Assembly: GCA_017354375.1 (NCBI GenBank)
Contig: JAFMRC010000003.1
Location: 1 to 57,849 of the forward strand
Source: Nocardiopsaceae bacterium
Lineage (GTDB): Bacteria; Actinomycetota; Actinomycetes; Streptosporangiales; Streptosporangiaceae
Direction: 5' to 3'
Length of the DNA stretch: 57,849 nt
Positions 8,527 to 16,099 of the stretch are shown here, one piece after another (position 1 is the first letter of the stretch; each line of letters starts with the position of its first letter). Under the pieces are notes generated by a model. It saw nothing but the letters and a program-made list of their open reading frames with translations. It had not been told where the DNA came from and ran no database searches. The position numbers and the translations under genes were made by a program.

Positions 8527-9266
8527 TGGTCGAGCACCCGGTTGGTCAGGTCGGCGAGGGTGACCTCGTCGCGCGCGGCGTCGAGCGAGACCCGGCCCCG
8601 GGACATCACGACGAACCGCTCGCAGACTTGGTACGCCTGGTGCAGATTATGCGTGATCAGGACGCTGGAGACGCCCTCGTCGCGGAGCCTGCGGACGTAT
8701 CCGAGCAGCGCCTCGGTCTCCCGCACGGCGAGCGCGCTCGTCGGCTCGTCGAGCAGCAGCAGGGAGCGCTTGAAGTGCACGGCCCTGGCGATGGCCACGG
8801 CCTGCCGCTGCCCCCCGGATAGCTCGCTGACCAGGCGGTCGGTGTCGATGTGCGCGCCGATCTCGATATCACTGCGCAGGATGTCGCTCGCGGCGTCGCG
8901 CATCCGCCTGGTCCGCAGGAACCCGCCGCGCACCGTATCTTCCCGGCCGAGGAAGACGTTGCGCCAGATCGGCATCGACTCGCACAAGGCCCCGTCCTGG
9001 TAGATCGGCTCGATGCCGAGTTCGGCCGACGCGCGCCTGGAGCCGAGGGGGGCGGGCTTGCCCTCCCAGAAGATGGATCCGGCGTCGGCCCTCTCCACCC
9101 CGGCCATGATCTTGACGAGGGTGGACTTCCCGGCGCCGTTGTCGCCGAACAGGCCGACGGTCTCGCCCTTGCCGACCGTGAACGACACGTCGCGCAGGGC
9201 CTGGACCTGCCCGTAGGACTTGCTGATGTCACGCAGCTCCAGCAGGGGAGCCGGGGAATCCGTCAT
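8523..9266 (-). CDS. Sugar ABC transporter ATP-binding protein
   Basis: 247-aa single nucleotide-binding domain of the ribose/xylose (CUT2) type. Walker A GDNGAGKST (about 37-45), signature LSGGQRQ, Walker B LLLLDEPTSAL and the switch His in LITHN are all intact. Ordinary RbsA-type proteins have two such domains; this half-size form is common in actinobacteria. It powers uptake through the permease at 9274 with the binding protein at 10339. Seven bases separate it from the permease stop. Confidence 0.92.
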   Translation of the reverse strand: MTDSPAPLLELRDISKSYGQVQALRDVSFTVGKGETVGLFGDNGAGKSTLVKIMAGVERADAGSIFWEGKPAPLGSRRASAELGIEPIYQDGALCESMPIWRNVFLGREDTVRGGFLRTRRMRDAASDILRSDIEIGAHIDTDRLVSELSGGQRQAVAIARAVHFKRSLLLLDEPTSALAVRETEALLGYVRRLRDEGVSSVLITHNLHQAYQVCERFVVMSRGRVSLDAARDEVTLADLTNRVLDQ

Positions 9267-9273
9267 CGGCGCA

Positions 9274-10299
9274 TCACCCGTTCCCTTGCCGTGCCGCGCG
9301 ACCGCGGGCGAACTGGTTGAGCCCGGCGGCGGCGATGATCAGCAGGCCGACGAACAGCTGCAGGTAGAAGCCCGGCGCCCGGAGCAGCAGCAGCACGTCC
9401 TGGATCAGGTAGATCAGCGCGGAGCCGAGCACGATGCCGAGCATCGTGCCCCGGCCGCCCATCAGCGCGACGCCGCCGATCACGCAGGCCGCTATCGCGT
9501 TCAGGGGCAGGTCGGTGCCCTGCCCCGGGACGATGGACTGGACCCGGCTGGTGGCCAGGATCCCGGCCAGCGCGGCGGTCACGCCCGCGATGGCGAACGC
9601 GATCGTCTTGACCCTGCGAGTCCGCACCCCGACCGCCCGCGCCGCCGTGGCGTTGCCGCCCGCCGCGTAGAACCAGTTGCCAAGGCGGTGCCGGTGCAGC
9701 AGCAGGCCGCAGACCACGGCGAGGACGATGAACCAGCAGAACTCCACCTCCAGGACGCCGAAGCTCCCGCTGGTAGCGGTCACGAAGGCGCCCGTGGGGG
9801 TGAAGCTGACGAACCCCGCGCCGTGGTACAGCAGCGTGAACCCCTCCCAGAACAGCCCGCTGCCCAGCGTCGTGATGAACGAGGGAATCCGCAGCCAGAA
9901 GGTGACCGCCGCGTTCAGCAGGCCGATGAGCAGCCCAACCAGCAGCGCGATCGCGGCGGCCCCCCACGGGGACATGCCGTATCCCGTTACCAGGTTGGCC
10001 ATCACGATCGCGGCGAAGGTGTAGTTCGCGCCCACGGAGAGGTCGAACTCTCCGGCGATCATCAGCAGCCCGACGCCGATCGCGACGATCCCCAGCTCGG
10101 GGATCGCCTGCAGCATCACCTGGAAGTTGCCCGTCGTCACGTAGGCGAACTTGCCGGGCGCGACCAGGCCCGCGATGACGCAGCCGACCTGCGCCACGAC
10201 GAAGACCGCGAGGATGTCGAGGTCGGCGCGCCGGGCGCGCTCCATCCGGCCGAGCCGGACGACCTCGGGCCGGCTCGCTTCGGCGGTCTGCGTGGTCAT
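9274..10299 (-). CDS. Sugar ABC transporter permease (RbsC-type)
   Basis: 341-aa inner-membrane protein with about 8-10 hydrophobic helices, of the BPD_transp_2 family; the family signature region (AACVIGGVALMGGRGTMLG) is near residues 240-258. It forms the translocation channel of the importer. The ATG at 10299 overlaps the stop of a nine-codon mini-ORF (10325-10296). Confidence 0.92.
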   Translation of the reverse strand: MTTQTAEASRPEVVRLGRMERARRADLDILAVFVVAQVGCVIAGLVAPGKFAYVTTGNFQVMLQAIPELGIVAIGVGLLMIAGEFDLSVGANYTFAAIVMANLVTGYGMSPWGAAAIALLVGLLIGLLNAAVTFWLRIPSFITTLGSGLFWEGFTLLYHGAGFVSFTPTGAFVTATSGSFGVLEVEFCWFIVLAVVCGLLLHRHRLGNWFYAAGGNATAARAVGVRTRRVKTIAFAIAGVTAALAGILATSRVQSIVPGQGTDLPLNAIAACVIGGVALMGGRGTMLGIVLGSALIYLIQDVLLLLRAPGFYLQLFVGLLIIAAAGLNQFARGRAARQGNG

Positions 10300-10325
10300 G
10301 TCAGCACACCCGTGCGCACCTTCAT
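10296..10325 (-). other. Nine-codon mini-ORF coupled to the permease start
   Basis: ATG at 10325 encodes MKVRTGVLT and stops at a TGA overlapping the permease ATG. GAGGTGTGCTGACA precedes the mini-ORF, and GGGTGTGCTGAC precedes the permease ATG: the initiation region looks duplicated. Whether it is translated is unknown. Confidence 0.4.
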
Positions 10326-10338
10326 TGTCAGCACACCT

Positions 10339-11340
10339 CTAGTACACCGTGCCGGCCAGCTTGGCGATCTGGCGCACGTTCGAGGAATTGACGATCTTGT
10401 TCCCGGTGTTCACGTCCGACGGCGTCGATCCGTAGGCGAGGTTCAGCGCGAGCTGCGTCACCGAGTAGTAGCCCTGGAGGTAAGGCTGCTGCTCGATGGT
10501 GGCGAGGATGCTGCCGTTCTCGATCGAGGTGGCGATCTGCTGGCTGAGGTCGAATCCGGCGATGGCGGCGTGCGTGTGCGCGGCCTTGGTCGCGCTCGGC
10601 GCGACCTGCAGCGGCACCTGCCCCAGCGCCAGTATCACCTTGGTTCCCTGGTGGCCGAGCAGGTACTGGGTCTCGGTCGTCTGCGCTTGCGCCAGGTCGA
10701 AGCTGGTGCTCACCACGTCGCACTTCGCGCCGACGGCCTTCAGCGCGCGGTTGGCGCCAGCCGCCCGGCCGCTCGCGTAGACCGCCGTCGGATCCTCGAC
10801 CGGGCAGAACACCTGGGCTCCATGGGGCACCTTGCCCGCGTCCACCAGTTGCTTCGCGGCCTGGTAGCCGGCCTGCTCGAAGTTCTGGCCGACGTAGGAC
10901 AGCACGCAGTTACGGACCTGCCCGGCCGTCGCGGTGACGTTGAACGCCACGACCGGGATGCCCTTGGCGTGCGCGGCGCAGATCGACTTGGTGTAGGCGG
11001 TGTTGCTCGGGATGGACACGGCGAGCCCGCTCACCCCGCTGGCCGTCGCCGTCTCGATCTGATTGACCTGCGTGGAGGTGTTGGAGTTGCTGTACTCCAC
11101 GTTGAGGTTGATGCCGTAGACCTTGGCGGCGGCGCGTGCCCCGTTCACGACCGGGTTGAAGAACGGGGTGGACTGGTCCGCGTAGACGATGAAGGTGACC
11201 TTCTTGCCGTGCGCGGTGCCGCCGAGCTTGCCGGTCGCGGCGTTCGGCGCGCCGCCGGCGGCGTTCGGCTCGCCCATGCAAGAGGTGAGCAGGACCGCCG
11301 CCACCGCGGCTAGGACGAGGGAACTGGCCTTCCGGAGCAT
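10339..11340 (-). CDS. Sugar ABC transporter substrate-binding lipoprotein
   Basis: 333 aa. The start ATG at 11340 has GGAGG seven bases upstream; the open frame extending to 11883 is antisense read-through of the next gene and is rejected. Signal peptide MLRKASS... ends in the lipobox LLTSC (Cys at residue 21). The rest is a periplasmic-binding-protein type 1 domain (TFIVYADQSTPFF, then ASGVSGLAVSIPS), the class used for ribose, galactose, xylose and AI-2. Extracytoplasmic, feeding the permease at 9274. Confidence 0.93.
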   Translation of the reverse strand: MLRKASSLVLAAVAAVLLTSCMGEPNAAGGAPNAATGKLGGTAHGKKVTFIVYADQSTPFFNPVVNGARAAAKVYGINLNVEYSNSNTSTQVNQIETATASGVSGLAVSIPSNTAYTKSICAAHAKGIPVVAFNVTATAGQVRNCVLSYVGQNFEQAGYQAAKQLVDAGKVPHGAQVFCPVEDPTAVYASGRAAGANRALKAVGAKCDVVSTSFDLAQAQTTETQYLLGHQGTKVILALGQVPLQVAPSATKAAHTHAAIAGFDLSQQIATSIENGSILATIEQQPYLQGYYSVTQLALNLAYGSTPSDVNTGNKIVNSSNVRQIAKLAGTVY

Positions 11341-11369
11341 GGGAGCGCCTCCATTGGCTCTCGGGGTTG

Positions 11370-12494
11370 TTATCGGGGTTCGGATTCCCGGGCCTCCCAC
11401 CGGCGGCGTGCCTCCGGCGCGATCGCCGACGAGGCGCCCGGCGCGTCGGGGAGGGTGAGCACGCCGTCGGCCACGTGCACCGGCTCGGCGAACGCCTCCA
11501 GCCCCCATGGCAGGTACTCCACCATCGCGGGCTTGGCCGCCCCGACGCCGGCGACGAGGTGCTGGTGGACCTGCATCATGTCTCCCGCGTGCGGGACGAC
11601 CCACAGCCCGTTGGCCTGGGCGAGGTGGGCGATCCGCAGCCACTCCGTGACCCCGGCCACCCGGGTCACGTCGACCTGCACGACATCGACCGCGTCGGCC
11701 CGGACGAACGCGGTGAACGCCTCCAGGCTGTAGACGTTCTCCCCGAGCGCCACGGGCAGCGGGCAGGCGGAGCGCAACTCGGCGTGCCCGGCGACGTCGT
11801 CGGGGTGCAGCGGCTCCTCCAGCCAGCCCACGCCGAGGTCGGCGAGACCGCGGGCCGCGGTGCGGGCGGTGACCCGGTCCCATGCCTGGTTAGCGTCGAC
11901 CATGATGCCCACGCCGGCCGGCAGGGCCTCCTGGACCCGGCGGACCCGCTCCAGGTCGGAGGCCAGGTTGTCGCCACCGACCTTGAGCTTGACCCGTTTC
12001 CAGCCGGCCTCGGCCATCGCGCACGTGTCGGAAATCAGCTCGTCCAGCGAGAAGTTGAGCCAGCCGCCGTCCGTGTTGTAGGTCTCCAGCCGCCGGTGCC
12101 TGCCGCCGAGCATCCGCCATAGCGGCAGGCCGGCCCGCCGGGCGGCGAGGTCCCACAGCGCGGTGTCCACCATGCCGAGCGCCATGTGCGCGACGCCGGC
12201 CCGGGCCACCCAGTGCAGCGGCGACCAGTACATCTGGTCCCACAACTCGCCGATCGCGGTCGCGTCGCGGCCGGCGAGCATCGGCGCGAGGTAGCGGTCG
12301 ATGGTCGCGCACAGCAGGTCGTCGCCGGCCCAGACGCCGGAGTAGCCGGTGCCGGTCAGCCCGTCGTCGGTGGAGATCTCGACCACCGGGATGTGCCAGT
12401 GCGTGCGGTGGTAGAGCGCGTCGGAGATCGGGCGGCGGAGCGGAACCCGGAGCGTGTACGTCTCGACCCGCTCGATCTTCGGCCAGTCGCTCAC
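11370..12494 (-). CDS. Mandelate racemase/muconate lactonizing enzyme (enolase) family protein
   Basis: 374 aa. The enolase-superfamily capping domain is N-terminal; the barrel carries the KxK pair in VKLKVGG (about 165), metal ligands Asp in MVDANQ (about 195), Glu in WLEEPL and Glu in ALGENVY, and a C-terminal His in VVPHAGD. This set is typical of acid-sugar dehydratases that convert aldonates to 2-keto-3-deoxy acids. The GTG start overlaps the GntR stop by four bases. Precise substrate unknown. Confidence 0.9.
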   Translation of the reverse strand: MSDWPKIERVETYTLRVPLRRPISDALYHRTHWHIPVVEISTDDGLTGTGYSGVWAGDDLLCATIDRYLAPMLAGRDATAIGELWDQMYWSPLHWVARAGVAHMALGMVDTALWDLAARRAGLPLWRMLGGRHRRLETYNTDGGWLNFSLDELISDTCAMAEAGWKRVKLKVGGDNLASDLERVRRVQEALPAGVGIMVDANQAWDRVTARTAARGLADLGVGWLEEPLHPDDVAGHAELRSACPLPVALGENVYSLEAFTAFVRADAVDVVQVDVTRVAGVTEWLRIAHLAQANGLWVVPHAGDMMQVHQHLVAGVGAAKPAMVEYLPWGLEAFAEPVHVADGVLTLPDAPGASSAIAPEARRRWEARESEPR

Positions 12495-13240
12495 CGGCCA
12501 TCGCCTCCCGCCGAGCCCCCGGTGGTCTGGCTCTTCCCGGTGGCCCCGGCTTCCCCCCCGTCGGCCTCCTCCGCGCTCAGCCGCGTGATCCGCCGGGCCG
12601 CCGTGTCGATGTGTCGCTCGACCGCCGCCCGGAGCGCCTCCAGGTCCCGGTCGCCCGCTGCCGCCACTATCGCGGCGTGCTCGCCGATGGCCTCGGTGAA
12701 GTCGATGACGCCCTCGCCCGCGTACACCCGGTGCACCCGGAGGTGGAAGTGCAGCCCGTCCCAGGCCCGCAGCAGGAACCGGTTGCCCGTCGCCGCCACT
12801 AGCTCAGCGTGGAAGGAATGGTCGAGGCGGCTGAACTTGGTGATGTCGCTGAAGTGCGGCCCGTGCTCGCACGCCGCCATCGACGCCGCCAGCTCGGCTA
12901 GCCGCTCGTGCACGGGCGGCCCGGGTGGCGCGGTCAGCTCGGCCAGCGCCTCCAGCTCCAGGCTGCGCCGCACCGCGAACAACTGGGCCATCTCGACCGG
13001 GGTCAGCCCCGGTGCCACCGTGAACCCGTGGTGGTTGTCCCGGTGCACCAGCTCTAGCGCCGCCGCCCGCGACAGCGCCTCGCGGACGGGCGTCGCGCTC
13101 ATCCCGAGCTGCTGGCGCAGGTCGTCGATGGACAGCCGCTCTCCGGGGGCGAGCCGGCGGTCGTAGATTGCTTCCGCGATCGTCTGGTACGCGAGGTCGG
13201 CGAGGCTCTGCCGATCCGGGCGAGCGAGCTTGGCTGCCAT
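12491..13240 (-). CDS. GntR family transcriptional regulator with FCD domain
   Basis: 249 aa. N-terminal winged helix (LADLAYQTIAEAIYDRRLAPGERLSIDDL, then the recognition helix around GMSATPVREALSRA) and a C-terminal FCD effector domain with metal-site histidines (DHSFHAELV). FadR-subfamily regulators of this kind bind sugar acids or organic acids. It is the first gene of the operon it most likely controls. The start lies only ~15 nt after a TATAAT box with no Shine-Dalgarno, so the mRNA is probably leaderless or nearly so. Confidence 0.9.
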   Translation of the reverse strand: MAAKLARPDRQSLADLAYQTIAEAIYDRRLAPGERLSIDDLRQQLGMSATPVREALSRAAALELVHRDNHHGFTVAPGLTPVEMAQLFAVRRSLELEALAELTAPPGPPVHERLAELAASMAACEHGPHFSDITKFSRLDHSFHAELVAATGNRFLLRAWDGLHFHLRVHRVYAGEGVIDFTEAIGEHAAIVAAAGDRDLEALRAAVERHIDTAARRITRLSAEEADGGEAGATGKSQTTGGSAGGDGR

Positions 13241-13267
13241 AGTTTGTACAATATATTATATATCGTC
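13241..13267 (-). promoter_or_regulatory. AT-rich promoter/operator of the gntR operon
   Basis: A 27-bp AT island in GC-rich DNA. On the minus strand it contains TATAAT (13260-13255) and the perfect palindrome TTGTACAA (13243-13250), next to a near-palindromic ATATATTATATAT. A GntR/FadR-class operator overlapping the promoter would fit autoregulation. Confidence 0.6.
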
Positions 13268-13305
13268 AATGGGATCCGGCGGGGGACCACTAAAAACCAT
13301 GAAAC

Positions 13306-13342
13306 CCGTTATCCCGAACGGATCGTGGCGCCTGCCCCGGCC
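13306..13342 (+). repeat. Dispersed CCGAACGGAT repeat, copy 2
   Basis: GTTATCCCGAACGGATCGTG followed by GCGCCTGCCCCGG. Lies between the MFS gene stop (13358) and the gntR promoter. Confidence 0.7.
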
Positions 13343-13357
13343 TCCCCTTTCACGTAT

Positions 13358-14797
13358 TCATGAGCCAGGTGGCCTCGTGTCGTCTCGCATGCCGCGATGG
13401 CCGCCTGCCGCGGCGCCTGCCCCGCCGCCTCGGCCGGGCAGGCCAAGCCGGCGGGCATCGCGTTCGGGGCGGACGAGGATCACGGCGAGGAGCCCGCCCG
13501 CAATGGACAGCGCGCCGGCGATGGCGAAGGCCACGGTGTACCCGCGCGTGGCCGATCCGACGGCGTCGATGACCTGGCCGGTCAGGTAGGGCGCCAGCAG
13601 GCCGGCGGTGGTGATCAGGCCGATGCTGATCGAGAGCACCGCGCCGCGCTGGCGAGTGGGGCTGATCTCGGCGTTGACGGTCAGCGCGATGGCGAAGAAG
13701 ATCCCGCCGAGGCTGAACGCGATAGTGAGCAGCGCCAGTTGCAGCGGCCGGTCACCGACGATCGGGAAGAGCACCATGGCGACGCCGGAGACCAGGACCG
13801 CGACCCCGCCGAGCACGCCCCGGGCGCGCCGGCTGGACACGCCGCGGCGCATCAGCCATTCGGTGACCGCGCCCTGGCTGAGGTTGAAGACCGCCAGCGC
13901 CGCCCACGGCAGGATGACCAGCGTGCCGGTGGCGCTGACACTGTAGCCGAGCCCGGTTTCCAGGTAATCCGGGATCCACGCGGTGAGCAGCGCCAGTGCC
14001 CAGTAGGCGGCGAATCCGGCGAAGAACCCGCCGAGCCAGGTGCCGCTGAGCAGGATCCGGCGGTAGGCCACCCGTGGCTTGGCGGCCCCGGCGGCCCCGG
14101 CAGCCTCGAGGGTCCCGGCGGCCTCGGGGGTCTCGGTGGGAGGGGCCTGCGGAGCGTGCACCGAGGCCGTGCCGGCGACGGTGCCCTCTTTCCCGGCTAC
14201 CGCCCACACCAGCACCCACGCCATGCCGACGGCGAATAGGGAGAAGAACGCCCACCGCCAGCCGTAGGCGACGATTATCGCGGTGAGCAGGGGGGCTCCC
14301 AGCGTCACGCCGATGGCGGAGCCCATGTTGAGCACGGCGCTTGGCAGGCTGCGCTTCTCGTTGGGGAACCACTTACTGGCGGCGTGCATGGCGACCGGGT
14401 TGGCCGGGCCCTCGGCGGCGCCCAGCACGACGCGGCAGGCCATCAGCACGCCGAAGCTGGCCACGCCCAGCACCGGCAGCTGGGCCAGCGCCCAGATTAC
14501 CGCCATGACCAGCAGCACCCATTTCGCGCGTACCCGGTTCGACACGAACCCGACGACGATCGCGGAAATGCTGAACAGGAAGTAGAACGCGCTGGAGAGC
14601 AGGCCATACTCGCTGGCCGACAGGCCGAAGTCGTGCGTGATCGGCTTGGCGGCCAGCCCGAGCACGGCCTTGTCCGCGAAGTTGATCAGCATGAAGACCA
14701 GCAGCAGGATGGTGATAACCCAGGCGCGGACGGGGCTGGGCGACTCGGGCGTCCGTGCGTCCGCGGTGACAGCGGACCGAACTGAGGGAAACTCCAT
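13358..14797 (-). CDS. MFS transporter
   Basis: 479-aa major facilitator of the anion:cation symporter type with about 12 hydrophobic helices. A long Ala/Pro/Glu-rich cytoplasmic loop (around residues 205-250, repeated EAAG/GAAG) separates the two six-helix halves. The ATG at 14797 has GGTGGAGG just upstream; the in-frame GTG at 14806 is less likely. It follows the alkylsulfatase-like gene by 15 nt and probably imports that pathway's organic-acid or sulfate-ester substrate. Confidence 0.9.
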   Translation of the reverse strand: MEFPSVRSAVTADARTPESPSPVRAWVITILLLVFMLINFADKAVLGLAAKPITHDFGLSASEYGLLSSAFYFLFSISAIVVGFVSNRVRAKWVLLVMAVIWALAQLPVLGVASFGVLMACRVVLGAAEGPANPVAMHAASKWFPNEKRSLPSAVLNMGSAIGVTLGAPLLTAIIVAYGWRWAFFSLFAVGMAWVLVWAVAGKEGTVAGTASVHAPQAPPTETPEAAGTLEAAGAAGAAKPRVAYRRILLSGTWLGGFFAGFAAYWALALLTAWIPDYLETGLGYSVSATGTLVILPWAALAVFNLSQGAVTEWLMRRGVSSRRARGVLGGVAVLVSGVAMVLFPIVGDRPLQLALLTIAFSLGGIFFAIALTVNAEISPTRQRGAVLSISIGLITTAGLLAPYLTGQVIDAVGSATRGYTVAFAIAGALSIAGGLLAVILVRPERDARRLGLPGRGGGAGAAAGGHRGMRDDTRPPGS

Positions 14798-14812
14798 TGC
14801 CTCCACCTTCTT

Positions 14813-16099
14813 CTACGGCGTGTCGCGCTTCTGCGGCATGTCGCCGTTGCGGACCATGCGGGATTCGGCGGCGGCCGAGGCATAGACGCCCTTAGCCATG
14901 GTGGACGTGGCAGCCTTCTCCAGGGCACTGAATACGTCGGCACGAGCGCCGTGCGCGTCGCTGCTGCTGGGGTCAGCGTCGGTGGCGAACTGGGCGAAAT
15001 GCGCGGCAAGGCGATGTTCGCCGGCCGCCAGCAGCTCACGAGCACGGGCAGCGAGGCGGTCGGCGCCCCCGGACAGCGCGGCGATCTCCCGGGAGAGGTT
15101 CTCGCGGCGAGCAGGCTTGAGGTTGGCGGGATTGCCGTCGTACCAGCCGCCGTAGAGCCGCCAGACATTACGCGCGACGAATTCCGGCTCGTCGTAGGAC
15201 GGTCGCAGGTACGGCTTCGCCAGCAGTTCCGCCGGGGCGGTGACGCTGTGGATGACCTCGTCGAGGGTGGCGCCCGCGTTCATCGCCTCAACCGTCTGGT
15301 CGTGCAGGGTCTGGAGGAACTCGGCGGTGTCGGTGAGGGCGGTGCGCACGCGGTCGGCTCCGGCGATCGGCATCCCGTGGCCGGGGAGCAGGAGCCCGGC
15401 GCCGAGGCCCGCCATCCACCGCAGCGCCCGTGCCCATTCGGCGGCGTAGCGCTGGACCTTCTGCGGGTTGCCCGCGTTGGGCGATGCCCAGATGAAGAAG
15501 TCACCGCAGCACAGGATGCGCCGGCCGGGCAGCCAGGCGATGGTCGCGTCGTCGGTCTCACCGCGGTCGTGCCGCAGCAGCACGTCCAGCTCGCCGACCC
15601 GCACCGTGGTGGAGTCCCGGTAGGTCAGGTCCGGATAACGGTATTGTCCGGGCCACCGCACCGGGACCTGGAACTGGCGCTCGTTGATTGCCACGTTGTA
15701 TCCGGCGGTGGCGGCGTAGCGGCGGAACCGCCGCGGAGTGTTCTCGTGCGCGATCACGGTCGGCCGGCGCCAGCCGCGTTCCGCGGCCTCGGCGTCGAAC
15801 GGATCGACGCCGGAGACATGGTCGAGGTGGCCGTGGGAGTACACCGCGGTGTGCAGCGGAGCGTCGGTGCGGACGCGAGTGGCGGCGAGGAGGTCGCGTG
15901 CGGTGCGCTTCTCCCCGGTGTCGTAGCAGAACAGCCCGGCGGAGGTGGGGAACAGGTAGACGTTGCCGAACGCCGGCCACATCCACACCCCCTCGGCGAT
16001 CTCATGCAGCCCTTCCTTGCGCAGCCGTCCGGTGCGGAAGAAGCCGGCGTCGGCCTCGCCCCGCCAGGCACGGTCGGCGTACTCGAGCAGGTCGGTCAC
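14813..16099 (-). CDS. Metallo-beta-lactamase-fold hydrolase, alkylsulfatase-like
   Basis: 428 aa. The dinuclear metal motif SHGHLDH lies near residues 86-92, and the C-terminal part (ENLSREIAALSGGADRLAARA...) resembles the alkylsulfatase dimerisation domain, but the sterol-carrier-like third domain of SdsA1-type enzymes is absent. The GTG at 16099 overlaps the upstream synthetase stop (GTGA) and has GGGAGG six bases ahead; the open frame to 16948 is spurious. Sulfate-ester or acyl-thioester hydrolysis are both possible. Confidence 0.8.
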   Translation of the reverse strand: MTDLLEYADRAWRGEADAGFFRTGRLRKEGLHEIAEGVWMWPAFGNVYLFPTSAGLFCYDTGEKRTARDLLAATRVRTDAPLHTAVYSHGHLDHVSGVDPFDAEAAERGWRRPTVIAHENTPRRFRRYAATAGYNVAINERQFQVPVRWPGQYRYPDLTYRDSTTVRVGELDVLLRHDRGETDDATIAWLPGRRILCCGDFFIWASPNAGNPQKVQRYAAEWARALRWMAGLGAGLLLPGHGMPIAGADRVRTALTDTAEFLQTLHDQTVEAMNAGATLDEVIHSVTAPAELLAKPYLRPSYDEPEFVARNVWRLYGGWYDGNPANLKPARRENLSREIAALSGGADRLAARARELLAAGEHRLAAHFAQFATDADPSSSDAHGARADVFSALEKAATSTMAKGVYASAAAESRMVRNGDMPQKRDTP

